64,000 nt of DNA from Halegenticoccus soli (GTDB taxonomy: Archaea > Halobacteriota > Halobacteria > Halobacteriales > Haloferacaceae). The position numbers were made by a program, and so were the translations under genes. The first letter of the stretch is position 1; every line of letters starts with the position of its first letter. The notes under the pieces are model-generated. The model had not been told where the DNA came from and did no database searches. It worked only from the letters and a program-made list of their open reading frames with translations. Of this stretch, positions 33,683 to 41,487 are shown one piece after another. The DNA is taken from positions 62,001 to 126,000 of the forward strand of contig NZ_PEND01000009.1 in NCBI RefSeq assembly GCF_002844195.1. Reading direction: 5' to 3'.

Positions 33683-35110
33683 TCAGCGATTCAGGGTGTG
33701 AATCGCCTCTCCCCGCGCGTTCTCGGCGGCCTCCATCACCGCCTCCGCGAGCGTCGGGTGGGTGTGGATCGTCGCGGCCACGTCTTCGAGCGTCGCGCCC
33801 ATCTCGATGGCGAGCGCGACCTCGGCGACGAGTTCGGAGGCCTCGGGGCCGACGATCTGCGCGCCGAGCAGGAACCCGGCGTCGTCGTCCGCGACGACGC
33901 GGACGAATCCCTCCGTGTGGTTCGTCGTCAGCGCGCGCCCGCTGGCGTTGAACGGCATCTGGCCGACGACCGGGTTGAAGCCCGCCTCCTCGGCCTCCGC
34001 CTCGGTCATGCCGACGGTGCCGATCTCGGGATCCGTGAACACCGCCGCGGGGACGGCCTGGTAGTCCAGCGCCGCCGGTTCGCCCGCGATGACCTCCGCG
34101 GCGACGATGCCCTCCTTCGAGGCTTTGTGCGCCAGCATCGGCTCGCCCGCCACGTCCCCGACGGCGAAGATGTGCTCCTTCTCCGTCCGGGCGCGGTCGT
34201 CCGTTTCGAGGAACCCGCCCTCGTTCGGCTCCAGCCCCGCGTTCTCCAGTTCGAGCGTGTCGGTGACCGGCTGCCGGCCGACGGCGACGAGCACCCTGTC
34301 CGCCGGGTAGACCGACTCCTCGCCGTCCTCGTCCTCGGTGACGACCTGCACGCCGCCGTCGCCCGCCTCGCGCCACTCCTTCGCCGCCTCGCCGAAGTTG
34401 AACTCGATGCCGAGGTTCTTCGCCTTCCGCTTCACGACGCGGGTGACGTCGTCCTCGTAGCCCGGCAGCGCGTCGTCGAGCATCTCGACGACCGTCACGT
34501 CCGCGCCGAGCTTCGCGAAGACGGTCGACAGTTCCATCCCGATGTAGCCCGCGCCGACGACGACGAGGCGGTCGGGGATCGCGTCCAGCTCCAGCGCCTC
34601 CTTCGAGCCGATGATCGGCTCGTCCGCGTAGTCGAAGTTGGGGATCTGGACCGTCCGGCTCCCGGTCGCGATGATGCAGTGTTCGAACTCGATCGTCTCC
34701 GACCCCTGCCCGTCGCCGCCGTGGGCGACGCGGACGCGATTTTCGTCCGCGAACGTCGCGGTCCCCTCGACGAGGTTCACGCCGTTAGCCTTGCAGAGCT
34801 TCTCGACGCCGCCCGTCAGCCGGTCGACGACGCCGTTTTTCCACTCCAGCATCCCCGACATGTCGACGGCGGGGTCGGCGTGGATCCCCATCTCCTCGGC
34901 GTGGCCCGCCTCGTAGGCGAGGTTCGCGGCCGTGATGTACGCCTTCGACGGGATGCACCCGCGGTTCAGACAGACGCCGCCGTAGGCGTCCTTCTCGACG
35001 AGCGTGGTGTCCAGCCCGCGCTGTGCGGCGCGGATGGCGGCGACGTAGCCGCCCGGCCCCGCGCCGATGACCAGTACCTCCGTTCCGGTTGAGATGTCTC
35101 CGACGACCAT
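33683..35110 (-). CDS. lpdA: dihydrolipoyl dehydrogenase (E3)
   Basis: FAD enzyme that reoxidises dihydrolipoyl groups on E2, passing electrons to NAD. 475 residues. FAD motif 'VIGAGPGGYVAAIRAA' (14-29), redox disulfide Cys47-Cys52 in 'GGVCLNRGCIPSK', NAD motif 'VVVGAGYIGMELSTVFAKLG', second FAD motif 'HIFAVGDVAG', and active-site 'HTHPTLAEAV' near the C-terminus. Its ATG overlaps the E2 stop by one base. Last gene of the complex operon. Confidence 0.97.
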   Translation of the reverse strand: MVVGDISTGTEVLVIGAGPGGYVAAIRAAQRGLDTTLVEKDAYGGVCLNRGCIPSKAYITAANLAYEAGHAEEMGIHADPAVDMSGMLEWKNGVVDRLTGGVEKLCKANGVNLVEGTATFADENRVRVAHGGDGQGSETIEFEHCIIATGSRTVQIPNFDYADEPIIGSKEALELDAIPDRLVVVGAGYIGMELSTVFAKLGADVTVVEMLDDALPGYEDDVTRVVKRKAKNLGIEFNFGEAAKEWREAGDGGVQVVTEDEDGEESVYPADRVLVAVGRQPVTDTLELENAGLEPNEGGFLETDDRARTEKEHIFAVGDVAGEPMLAHKASKEGIVAAEVIAGEPAALDYQAVPAAVFTDPEIGTVGMTEAEAEEAGFNPVVGQMPFNASGRALTTNHTEGFVRVVADDDAGFLLGAQIVGPEASELVAEVALAIEMGATLEDVAATIHTHPTLAEAVMEAAENARGEAIHTLNR

Positions 35111-36774
35111 TATTCGAGCAGCAGCAGCTTCGGGTTCCGCAGATGTTCCATCACGCGGTTCGTGAACGCGGCGGCGTTCGCGCCGTCGATGACGCGGTGG
35201 TCGATCGACAGCGACATCGGTAGCGTCTCGCGGGCGACGACGACGTCGCTCACGGTTTCACCGTTCGCGTCACGAGATTCCTCCGAAATCTCGCGTTCTT
35301 CCACGACGGGACGCTTCTCGATCGCGCCGAGACCCATGATCGCCGTCTCGGGGTAGTTGATGATCGGCGTGGCGTACTCGCCGCCGATCGCGCCGAAGTT
35401 CGTGATCGTGAACGTCCCGCCCTGCATCTCCTCGCGGGTGACCTTCCGCTCGCGGGCGCGGGAGGCGAGGTCGTTCACCTCGCGGGCCAGCTGGAGGACG
35501 GACTTCTTGTCCACGTCCCGCACGACCGGCACCATCAGCCCGGCGTCGGTCGCCACGGCGATGCCGATGTTGTAGTACTTCTTGAGCACGACCGCCGCCT
35601 CGTCCCCGCTCTCCTCGTCGAGCGTCGAGTTGAGCTCCGGGAACTCCTTCAGCGCCGCGACGAGCGCCTTCATCACGAACGGCATGTACGTGAGCTTCAC
35701 GCCGCGCTCAGCGGCGAGCTCCTTGAACTCGTCGCGCAGCTCGACCAGCTCGTCGATGACGACCGTGTCGTGGTGCGTGACGTGCGGCGCGGTGTACTTC
35801 GACCGCTCCATCTGCTGTCCGATGGTGCGCCGGACCCCGCGGTAGGGGACGCGCTCGACCTCGCCTTCGGCCGCGGGTTCCGGCTCCGGCGCTTCGACGG
35901 CTTCGGCTGTCTCGGCCGCCGCACCCGCCTCGGCCTCGGCTTCGACCTCCGCCTCGCGGGCCGCCCGCTGGGCCTCGGCGTACTCCGCCACGGCCTCCGG
36001 CGTGACGAACGGCTGTCCGTCGCGCTCCTCGGTCGCCGGCACGTCGTTGATGTCGATGCCGCGCTCCTCGGCGAGCCGCCGGGTCGCGGGCGCGGCGAGC
36101 GTCCGATCGCGGCCGGCGGCCTCGGGCGCGGGACCGGTCGTCCCCTCGCCGTCGCGCGACTGGGCGCGCTCCGTGACGGCCGACTGGCCGCCGACGTCGA
36201 CGGCCCGCGGCCCCGCAGTTTCCCCCTCGGCTCCGGCTGCGCCGCCTTCCTCCGCGGCCGCGCGGACGTCGGCGTCGGTCACCCTGCCGCCGGGGCCGCT
36301 GCCCTCGACGCCGGCGATGTCGATGCCCAGCTCCCGGGCGAGTCGCCGGGCGCTCGGAGCCGCGAAGACGCGGCCGCCGGGCGTCTCGACCTCCTCGGTC
36401 TCGGCCGTGGCGGTCTCCTCTTCGGTCTCGGCTCCTCCGCCCTCTGCGGCCCCGCCCTCTTCGGCGTCGGCCAACTCGGCCGGCTCCTCGGCTCGCTCCT
36501 GCGACTCGGCGCTCGCCGCTTCGTCCTCCTCGCCCTCCACTTCGAAGGTGATGATGACCTCGCCGACGGGAACCATCTCGCCCTCCTCGGCGCGCAACTC
36601 CTTCACCGTCCCGTTGTACGGCGAGGGGACCTCGACGAGCGCCTTGTCCGTCTCGACCTCGGCGACCGCTTGGTCTTCGGTGACCGCGTCGCCGGGCTCG
36701 ACGAGCCACGAGACGAGCTCGCCCTCCGCGACGCCCTCGCCGACGTCCGGCAGTTTGAATTCCTTCGTCGCCAT
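35110..36774 (-). CDS. dihydrolipoamide acyltransferase (E2) with two peripheral-binding domains
   Basis: Core of the 2-oxoacid dehydrogenase complex, 554 residues. A lipoyl domain (1-80) has Lys44 in 'ETDKALVEV'. Then two peripheral subunit-binding domains: one at about 135-178 ('AAPSARRLARELGID') and one at about 222-262 ('AAPATRRLAEERGID'). They are joined by Ala/Glu/Pro-rich linkers, with the catalytic domain from about 325 to the end and the active-site His about 524 in 'DHRVIDGANAAAF'. The acyl group (pyruvyl or branched-chain) is not fixed by sequence. Lipoylation needs LipA, encoded 2.6 kb away. Confidence 0.95.
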   Translation of the reverse strand: MATKEFKLPDVGEGVAEGELVSWLVEPGDAVTEDQAVAEVETDKALVEVPSPYNGTVKELRAEEGEMVPVGEVIITFEVEGEEDEAASAESQERAEEPAELADAEEGGAAEGGGAETEEETATAETEEVETPGGRVFAAPSARRLARELGIDIAGVEGSGPGGRVTDADVRAAAEEGGAAGAEGETAGPRAVDVGGQSAVTERAQSRDGEGTTGPAPEAAGRDRTLAAPATRRLAEERGIDINDVPATEERDGQPFVTPEAVAEYAEAQRAAREAEVEAEAEAGAAAETAEAVEAPEPEPAAEGEVERVPYRGVRRTIGQQMERSKYTAPHVTHHDTVVIDELVELRDEFKELAAERGVKLTYMPFVMKALVAALKEFPELNSTLDEESGDEAAVVLKKYYNIGIAVATDAGLMVPVVRDVDKKSVLQLAREVNDLASRARERKVTREEMQGGTFTITNFGAIGGEYATPIINYPETAIMGLGAIEKRPVVEEREISEESRDANGETVSDVVVARETLPMSLSIDHRVIDGANAAAFTNRVMEHLRNPKLLLLE

Positions 36775-36777
36775 CGT

Positions 36778-37776
36778 CTAGAACTCCACCGCGTTCCGGA
36801 TACCTTCTTCGACCCGCGCGACCGACGGGAGGTAGTAGTCTTCGAGCGCGTACAGCGGGAAAGGGGTGTCGAAGCCCGCGATCCGTTCGACCGGCGCTTC
36901 CTGGTACAGGAGCGCCTCCTCCTGGATGATCGAGGCGATCTCGCCGCCGAGCCCGCCGGTCTTCGGCGCTTCGTGCACGACGGCCGCCCGTCCCGTCTTC
37001 TTGAACGACTCCACGATCGTCTCGCGGTCGAGCGGCGACATCGTCCGCAGGTCGACCACCTCGCAGTCGACGCCCGCCTCCGCCAGGTTCTCCGCGGCTT
37101 CGAGCGTCGGTCGGGTCATCGCGCCCCACGTGAACACGGAGATGTCCGTCCCCTCGCGGCGAACCGCGGCCTCGCCGATCGGGACCGTGTAGTCGTCCTC
37201 GGGGACGTCGCCGCGGAAGGCGCGGTAGATCAGCTTGGGTTCGAGGAAGACGACCGGGTCGGGGTCGCGAATGGCCGAAATGAGCAGCCCCTTGGTGTCG
37301 TGGGGCGTGCTGGGGATGACGACCTTCAGCCCCGGCTCGTGGGCGAAGAACGCCTCCTTGGACTCGGAGTGGTGCTCCGGGGCCCGAATCCCGCCGCCGT
37401 AGGGCGCGCGGACGACCAGCGGGCAGGTGAACCGGCCGCGGCTCCTCGTCCGGAGGCGGGCGGCGTGGCTGACGATCTGGTCGAACGCGGGGTAGATGAA
37501 CCCCATGAACTGGATCTCGGGGACCGGCTTGAGCCCGTAGGCGGCCATCCCGATCGCGGTGCCGACGATGCCCGACTCGGCCAGCGGCGTGTCGATGACG
37601 CGGTCGGGTCCGAACTCGTCGTACAGCCCCTCGGTGGCGCGGAAGACGCCGCCGTTCTTGCCGACGTCCTCGCCGAGGACGAGCACGTCCGAGTCGCGAC
37701 TCATCTCGGTGTAGAGGCCGTCGCGGACCGCCTGTACCAGCGTCAGGTTCTGCGTCGTCGTCTGTTGCGTCGCCAT
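36778..37776 (-). CDS. 2-oxoacid dehydrogenase E1 beta subunit
   Basis: Pairs with E1 alpha to form the thiamine-diphosphate decarboxylase. 332 residues. 'VLVLGEDVGKNGGVFRATEG' (N-terminal), 'DTPLAESGIVGTAIGMA', 'CPLVVRAPYGGGIRAPEHHS' and 'SPLDRETIVESFKKTGR' are standard. It follows E1 alpha with 1 base between stop and start and precedes E2 by 3 bases. Substrate may be pyruvate or a branched-chain oxoacid; many haloarchaeal complexes of this type have unclear natural substrates. Confidence 0.95.
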   Translation of the reverse strand: MATQQTTTQNLTLVQAVRDGLYTEMSRDSDVLVLGEDVGKNGGVFRATEGLYDEFGPDRVIDTPLAESGIVGTAIGMAAYGLKPVPEIQFMGFIYPAFDQIVSHAARLRTRSRGRFTCPLVVRAPYGGGIRAPEHHSESKEAFFAHEPGLKVVIPSTPHDTKGLLISAIRDPDPVVFLEPKLIYRAFRGDVPEDDYTVPIGEAAVRREGTDISVFTWGAMTRPTLEAAENLAEAGVDCEVVDLRTMSPLDRETIVESFKKTGRAAVVHEAPKTGGLGGEIASIIQEEALLYQEAPVERIAGFDTPFPLYALEDYYLPSVARVEEGIRNAVEF

Positions 37777-37777
37777 T

Positions 37778-38881
37778 TTACTCCCTCAGGAATGCTTCGT
37801 CGCCGTACTGTTCTCTGAGCGCTTCGAGGGAGGCCCGCTGTTCCCGGAGGTCCTCGGGCAGCGACTCGTAGACGTGCTCGAACATCTCGCTCGGCTCGGG
37901 CCGCTCGACCGCCTCCGCCTCCCGGATCGCCTCCGCGACCTCGTCCTCGACGGACTGGCGGATGCCGTCGACGGCTTCGTCGTCGAGCCTGCCGGTGTTC
38001 CGGAGGAACTTCTCCAGCCGGGGGATCGGGTCCTTCGCCTTCCAGCGCTCGACCTCCTCGGCGTCGCGGTACACGGTCGGGTCGTCGGCGGTCGTGTGCG
38101 CGCCGAAGCGGTACTGCACGGCCTCGACGAGCGTCGGCCGGCGCTGCCCCTCCTCGGGGTTCTTCGCCTTCTCGACGGCCGCGCGGGTCACCGCGTAGAC
38201 GGCCAGCGGATCCATGCCGTCGACCTGGACGCCGTCGAACCCGTACGCGATCGCCTTCTGGGCGATCGTCTCGCTCGCGGTCTGGCGCTCGCGGGGCACC
38301 GAGATCGCCCACTGGTTGTTGTTGCAGAAGAAGACGTTCGGCGTGTCGAACACCCCCGCGAAGTTCAACCCCTCGTGGAAGTCGCCCTCGCTCGTGCCGC
38401 CGTCGCCGAAGTAGCAGATGAAGGCCCTGTTCTCGCCCTTGAGCTTCGACGCCCACGCGGCCCCCGTGGCGTGGAGGATCTGCGTCGAAATCGGCACGGC
38501 GACGGGGAAGATGTTCACCCCCTCGTCCATCTTGTTCCCGTCTTCGTGTCCCATCCAGTAGAGGAGCGTCTGCTTCAGCGGCAGGCCGCGGACGACGCCC
38601 GCGCCGTGTTCGCGGTAGCTGGGGAACAGCCAGTCGTCCTCGTCGAGCGCGTAGGCGCTGCCGATCTGCGCCCCCTCCTGCCCCGACAGCGGCGGGTACG
38701 TCCCCATCCGCCCCTGCCGCTGGAGGCTCACGGCCCGCTTGTCGAAGTGGCGGGCCAGCCGCATCTGTCTGTACATCTCGACCAGCTCCCCGTCGGACAG
38801 GTCGGGGATCTCGCCGACGACCTCGCCGTCCTCGTCGAGTACCCGGACCTGGTCCCGGGGGTCGTGCTGTAGCGTGCTCAC
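37778..38881 (-). CDS. 2-oxoacid dehydrogenase E1 alpha subunit
   Basis: Thiamine-diphosphate-binding subunit, 367 residues. The ThDP motif runs from 'YFGDGGTSEGDFHEGLNFA' to 'VFFCNNN' (GDG-x25-NN), the phosphorylation-loop region is 'RFGAHTTADDPTVYRD'. GTG 38881 (MSTLQHDPRDQVRVLDEDGE) is chosen as the usual haloarchaeal N-terminus; a GTG at 38905 would add eight residues and sits at leaderless distance from the TATA box, so it is a real alternative. First gene of the operon E1a-E1b-E2-E3. Confidence 0.93.
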   Translation of the reverse strand: MSTLQHDPRDQVRVLDEDGEVVGEIPDLSDGELVEMYRQMRLARHFDKRAVSLQRQGRMGTYPPLSGQEGAQIGSAYALDEDDWLFPSYREHGAGVVRGLPLKQTLLYWMGHEDGNKMDEGVNIFPVAVPISTQILHATGAAWASKLKGENRAFICYFGDGGTSEGDFHEGLNFAGVFDTPNVFFCNNNQWAISVPRERQTASETIAQKAIAYGFDGVQVDGMDPLAVYAVTRAAVEKAKNPEEGQRRPTLVEAVQYRFGAHTTADDPTVYRDAEEVERWKAKDPIPRLEKFLRNTGRLDDEAVDGIRQSVEDEVAEAIREAEAVERPEPSEMFEHVYESLPEDLREQRASLEALREQYGDEAFLRE

Positions 38882-39212
38882 GGTCGAACCCACCTGTACA
38901 TGCACAAAACGTCTCCCGCCCGAGTTATAGGGTTTTCGTAAATAATTTACTATAGTTGGAAATCTTGCCAAGGATTCGCACGAGTACGTGGCCTATCCGA
39001 ACTAAATTCACGAATTTCAAAAAATAACGCGAGAAATAGGGGGATCCCCCCGACAATCCCCGAGTAGGGGGTTCATACTGAACGAATGTGAACAACTTTC
39101 GTCCCGATCGGGTCCGCGCGGCCGTCGTCTCCGGCGGCCCTGACGCCCGTCCCAGGCACGCTCGCGGCGGGCTCGGATAACGGCTCGCGCGGTCGGCGTC
39201 GCGGCCGCGCCG
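38882..39212 (-). promoter_or_regulatory. regulatory region of the 2-oxoacid dehydrogenase operon
   Basis: About 330 bases with no supported gene. On the minus strand the TATA-like CCTATAAC (38925-38932) predicts a start near 38903-38905. Just behind it is the palindrome GTAAATAATTTAC (38938-38950). Further upstream are AAATTC-AC-GAATTT (39004-39017), GGGGGATCCCCC (39039-39050) and a small hairpin CCCC-GAGTA-GGGG (39058-39070). These are the best operator candidates for controlling the complex. Confidence 0.5.
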
Positions 39213-39404
39213 CTACAGCCCGGTTCGCCGGCCGCGCGTCGCGAGCCAGTACGCGCCGTACAGGAGTGCGGCCAGCACGAGCAGGCTGACGACCGCCCTG
39301 ACGATCGCGGTGACGAGCCCGAGCAGGAACCCCAGGACGCTCAGGACGACGAGCAGCGCGACGAGGGCCAGGCCTCCTTTCAGGAGGGAGGTTCCGGTTG
39401 CCAT
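39213..39404 (-). CDS. small membrane protein, unknown function
   Basis: A 63-residue protein starting MATGTSLLKGGLALVALLVV. It has two hydrophobic helices (about 9-28 and 31-53, very rich in Leu/Val) and a short basic tail 'RGRRTGL'. ATG 39404 is chosen because the basic upstream extension does not resemble a membrane protein start. Family unknown. Confidence 0.6.
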   Translation of the reverse strand: MATGTSLLKGGLALVALLVVLSVLGFLLGLVTAIVRAVVSLLVLAALLYGAYWLATRGRRTGL

Positions 39405-39477
39405 GCGAGAGTATCGGGGCGGACGGACCAAGAGTGTTCGCGCGGAACGCTCTATTCGCGGCTCCTGCCGTCACCAC

Positions 39478-40410
39478 TCACCGAGCGGTCGCTCTTGCGA
39501 CCGCTCTCGCCTCCTCTACGGTTTTTCCCTCCCGAAGGAGCGCGTCGACGAACAGCTCGCCCGCCTTGTACGACGAGCGGACCATCGGTCCGGAGGCGCA
39601 GTAGAGGAAGCCCAGTTCGTCCTCGGCGACCCGCCGCCACGTCTCGAAGGCGTCCGGGTGGACGTACTCGAACACGTCCAGGTGCGACAGGGACGGCTGG
39701 AGGTACTGCCCGAGGGTGACGATGTCCACGTCCGCCTCCCGGAGGTCCGAGAGGGTCTGGTAGATCTCGTGTTCGTACTCGCCCAGGCCGAGCATCAGGC
39801 TCGTCTTCGTGTGGATGTCGGACTCGCGCTCGACCTGTTCGAGCACGCCGATCGACTGCTCGTAACCCGCCCGGCGGTCGCGCACGGGCCACTGGAGGCG
39901 CTCGACGGTTTCGACGTTGTGCGCGATCACGTCCGGCTCGGCCTCGATGATCTCCCGCACGAGGTCCTCCTCGCCCCGGAAGTCGGGGATGAGTACCTCG
40001 ACGAGAACGCCGGGGTCCCGCTCTTTGATCTCCCGAATCGTCCGCGCGAAGTGGTCCGCCCCCTGGTCGGGGAGGTCGTCGCGGTCGACGGACGTGAGCA
40101 CGACGTAGTCCAGGCCGATCTCCGCGACGGCCTCCGCGACGTTCGCCGGCTCCTCGGGGTCGAGCGGCTCCATCCCGCCGGTCCGCACGTCGCAGAAGTT
40201 ACACCCGCGGGAGCACCGGTCGCCCATCAGCATGAACGTCGCGGTCCCCGGTCCGTTCCGCCCGCTCCAGCACTCGCCCAGGTTCGGGCAGTTGGCCTCC
40301 TCGCAGACGGTGTGGAGGTCGCGGTCGCGGAGCGTCCGCTTTATCTCCGTGAACCGCTGGCCCGACGGCGGCCGCATCTTCAGCCAGTCCGGCTTCCGCC
40401 TGGTCTGCAT
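39478..40410 (-). CDS. lipA: lipoyl synthase
   Basis: Radical-SAM enzyme inserting two sulfurs into octanoyl-E2 to make lipoyl. 310 residues. The SAM-cluster motif is 'DRCSRGCNFCDVRTG' (CxxxCxxC); the auxiliary cluster Cys are in 'CEEANCPNLGECW' (C-x4-C-x5-C); 'LNSVDRDDLPDQGA'-like 'TSVDRDDLPDQGADHF' is the next conserved block. The start at 40410 (MQTRRKPDWLKMRPP) is the standard one. Placed near the E1-E3 operon, where the product is used. Confidence 0.97.
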   Translation of the reverse strand: MQTRRKPDWLKMRPPSGQRFTEIKRTLRDRDLHTVCEEANCPNLGECWSGRNGPGTATFMLMGDRCSRGCNFCDVRTGGMEPLDPEEPANVAEAVAEIGLDYVVLTSVDRDDLPDQGADHFARTIREIKERDPGVLVEVLIPDFRGEEDLVREIIEAEPDVIAHNVETVERLQWPVRDRRAGYEQSIGVLEQVERESDIHTKTSLMLGLGEYEHEIYQTLSDLREADVDIVTLGQYLQPSLSHLDVFEYVHPDAFETWRRVAEDELGFLYCASGPMVRSSYKAGELFVDALLREGKTVEEARAVARATAR

Positions 40411-40447
40411 ACGTCCACCTTCGGCCCCGGAGGCAAAAACGTGAGGA

Positions 40448-40594
40448 TTAGTCGCGTCGGCGTCGCGTCGGCGGCAGGTCGACTCGGATCCTGTGACCGC
40501 GCAGCGTGACGGTCGGCGGGAACGCCGCGACACGCGTCGCGCGGCGGTCAGTGAGGACGCCGCGCGATTCCGCCGATCCACCGTCGACCGTCAC
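40448..40594 (-). CDS. possible 48-residue ORF after otsB (low confidence)
   Basis: A 48-residue basic ORF (GTG start at 40594) overlaps the otsB stop by 4 bases (GTGA). It reads MTVDGGSAESRGVLTDRRAT and ends 'RIRVDLPPTRRRRD'. The GTGA overlap is a typical coupling signal, but composition is arginine-heavy and no family is known, so it could be chance in GC-rich DNA. Confidence 0.25.
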   Translation of the reverse strand: MTVDGGSAESRGVLTDRRATRVAAFPPTVTLRGHRIRVDLPPTRRRRD

Positions 40595-41487
40595 GCCGCG
40601 TTTTCGTTCTCGACGTCCGCGTCGCGGTCCGGTCCGCCGGCGACGCTCGCATCGCCGCCGAGCTTCTCCGTCCCGGTCGTCGCGAGCCACCGGAGGACGG
40701 CCGCCACCTCGGTCGGGTCGGCGACGCTCTCGGCGGCGTCGGTCTCGCCGTCGGTGCCGACGTAGACCCCGACGCCGCCCCGCCGCTCGACCGCCCGGAA
40801 GCCCGCCTCGTCGGTCCGGTCGTCGCCGAGGAACACCGGCAGACAGCGGTCGCAGCGCTCCTCGAACAGGGCCGCGATCCGCTCGCCCTTGTCCCACTCG
40901 ATCTCCGGGTGGATCTCTATCGCGTCCTTCGCCGACTCCGTGTGGAGACGCCCGTCGCTGAGCCAGTCGACGATCGTGTCCATCGTCTCCCTGAGCGCGT
41001 CGGTCCGACGCTCGTCGCCGCCCTGGAAGTGGACCGTCGCCGACAGTCCCTTGTTCTCGACGAGCAGGTCGTTCTCCGCCGCGAACGCCCCGTCGAACGT
41101 GGCGCAGACGCGCTCGACGTCGTCCGCGTACTCCTCGGCGCGCGGGTGGACGGTCCGCTCCCCCCGCCGGAGCTGTTCCAGGCCGTGGTTACCGGCGTAG
41201 GTCAGGCCGTCCACGCCGACCCGCTCCGCCACGTCGGTCAGCTCCCGTCCGCTTATCACCGCGACCGTGACGCGGTCGTCGTCGGCGAGCCGTCGGAGCA
41301 GTCCGCGGATCTCGTCGGTCGTCTCCGCGGCGTCGGGATCCTCGACGATCGGCGCGAGGGTCCCGTCGAAGTCGGTGCAGAGGAGCAGTTCGTCGTGACG
41401 GGGCAGCCGCTCGGCGAGCGCGGCGAGCGCGCTGGGGAGGGATCTGTCCCCCTCTGTCCCTTCGGCGCTCTCGCTCTCAGTACCCAT
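40591..41487 (-). CDS. otsB: trehalose-6-phosphate phosphatase
   Basis: HAD hydrolase converting trehalose-6-phosphate to trehalose. 298 residues. Motif I 'LCTDFDGTLAPIVEDPD', 'VAVISGRELTDV' (motif II region), 'NKGLSATVHF' and motif IV 'LPVFLGDDRTDEAGFRA'. It follows otsA with an 11-base overlap. Trehalose is an osmoprotectant and stress protectant. The extreme ends are low-complexity acidic. Confidence 0.94.
   Translation of the reverse strand: MGTESESAEGTEGDRSLPSALAALAERLPRHDELLLCTDFDGTLAPIVEDPDAAETTDEIRGLLRRLADDDRVTVAVISGRELTDVAERVGVDGLTYAGNHGLEQLRRGERTVHPRAEEYADDVERVCATFDGAFAAENDLLVENKGLSATVHFQGGDERRTDALRETMDTIVDWLSDGRLHTESAKDAIEIHPEIEWDKGERIAALFEERCDRCLPVFLGDDRTDEAGFRAVERRGGVGVYVGTDGETDAAESVADPTEVAAVLRWLATTGTEKLGGDASVAGGPDRDADVENENAA

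Noticed and set aside
35770-37818. Long plus-strand frame opposite E2 and E1 beta.
   Set aside because: Antisense to well-defined dehydrogenase genes; Arg/Asp/Val/Leu-rich without motifs.
39478-40581. Longer lipA start at 40581.
   Set aside because: The added residues are basic, repetitive and unlike any LipA N-terminus; ATG 40410 fits the family.
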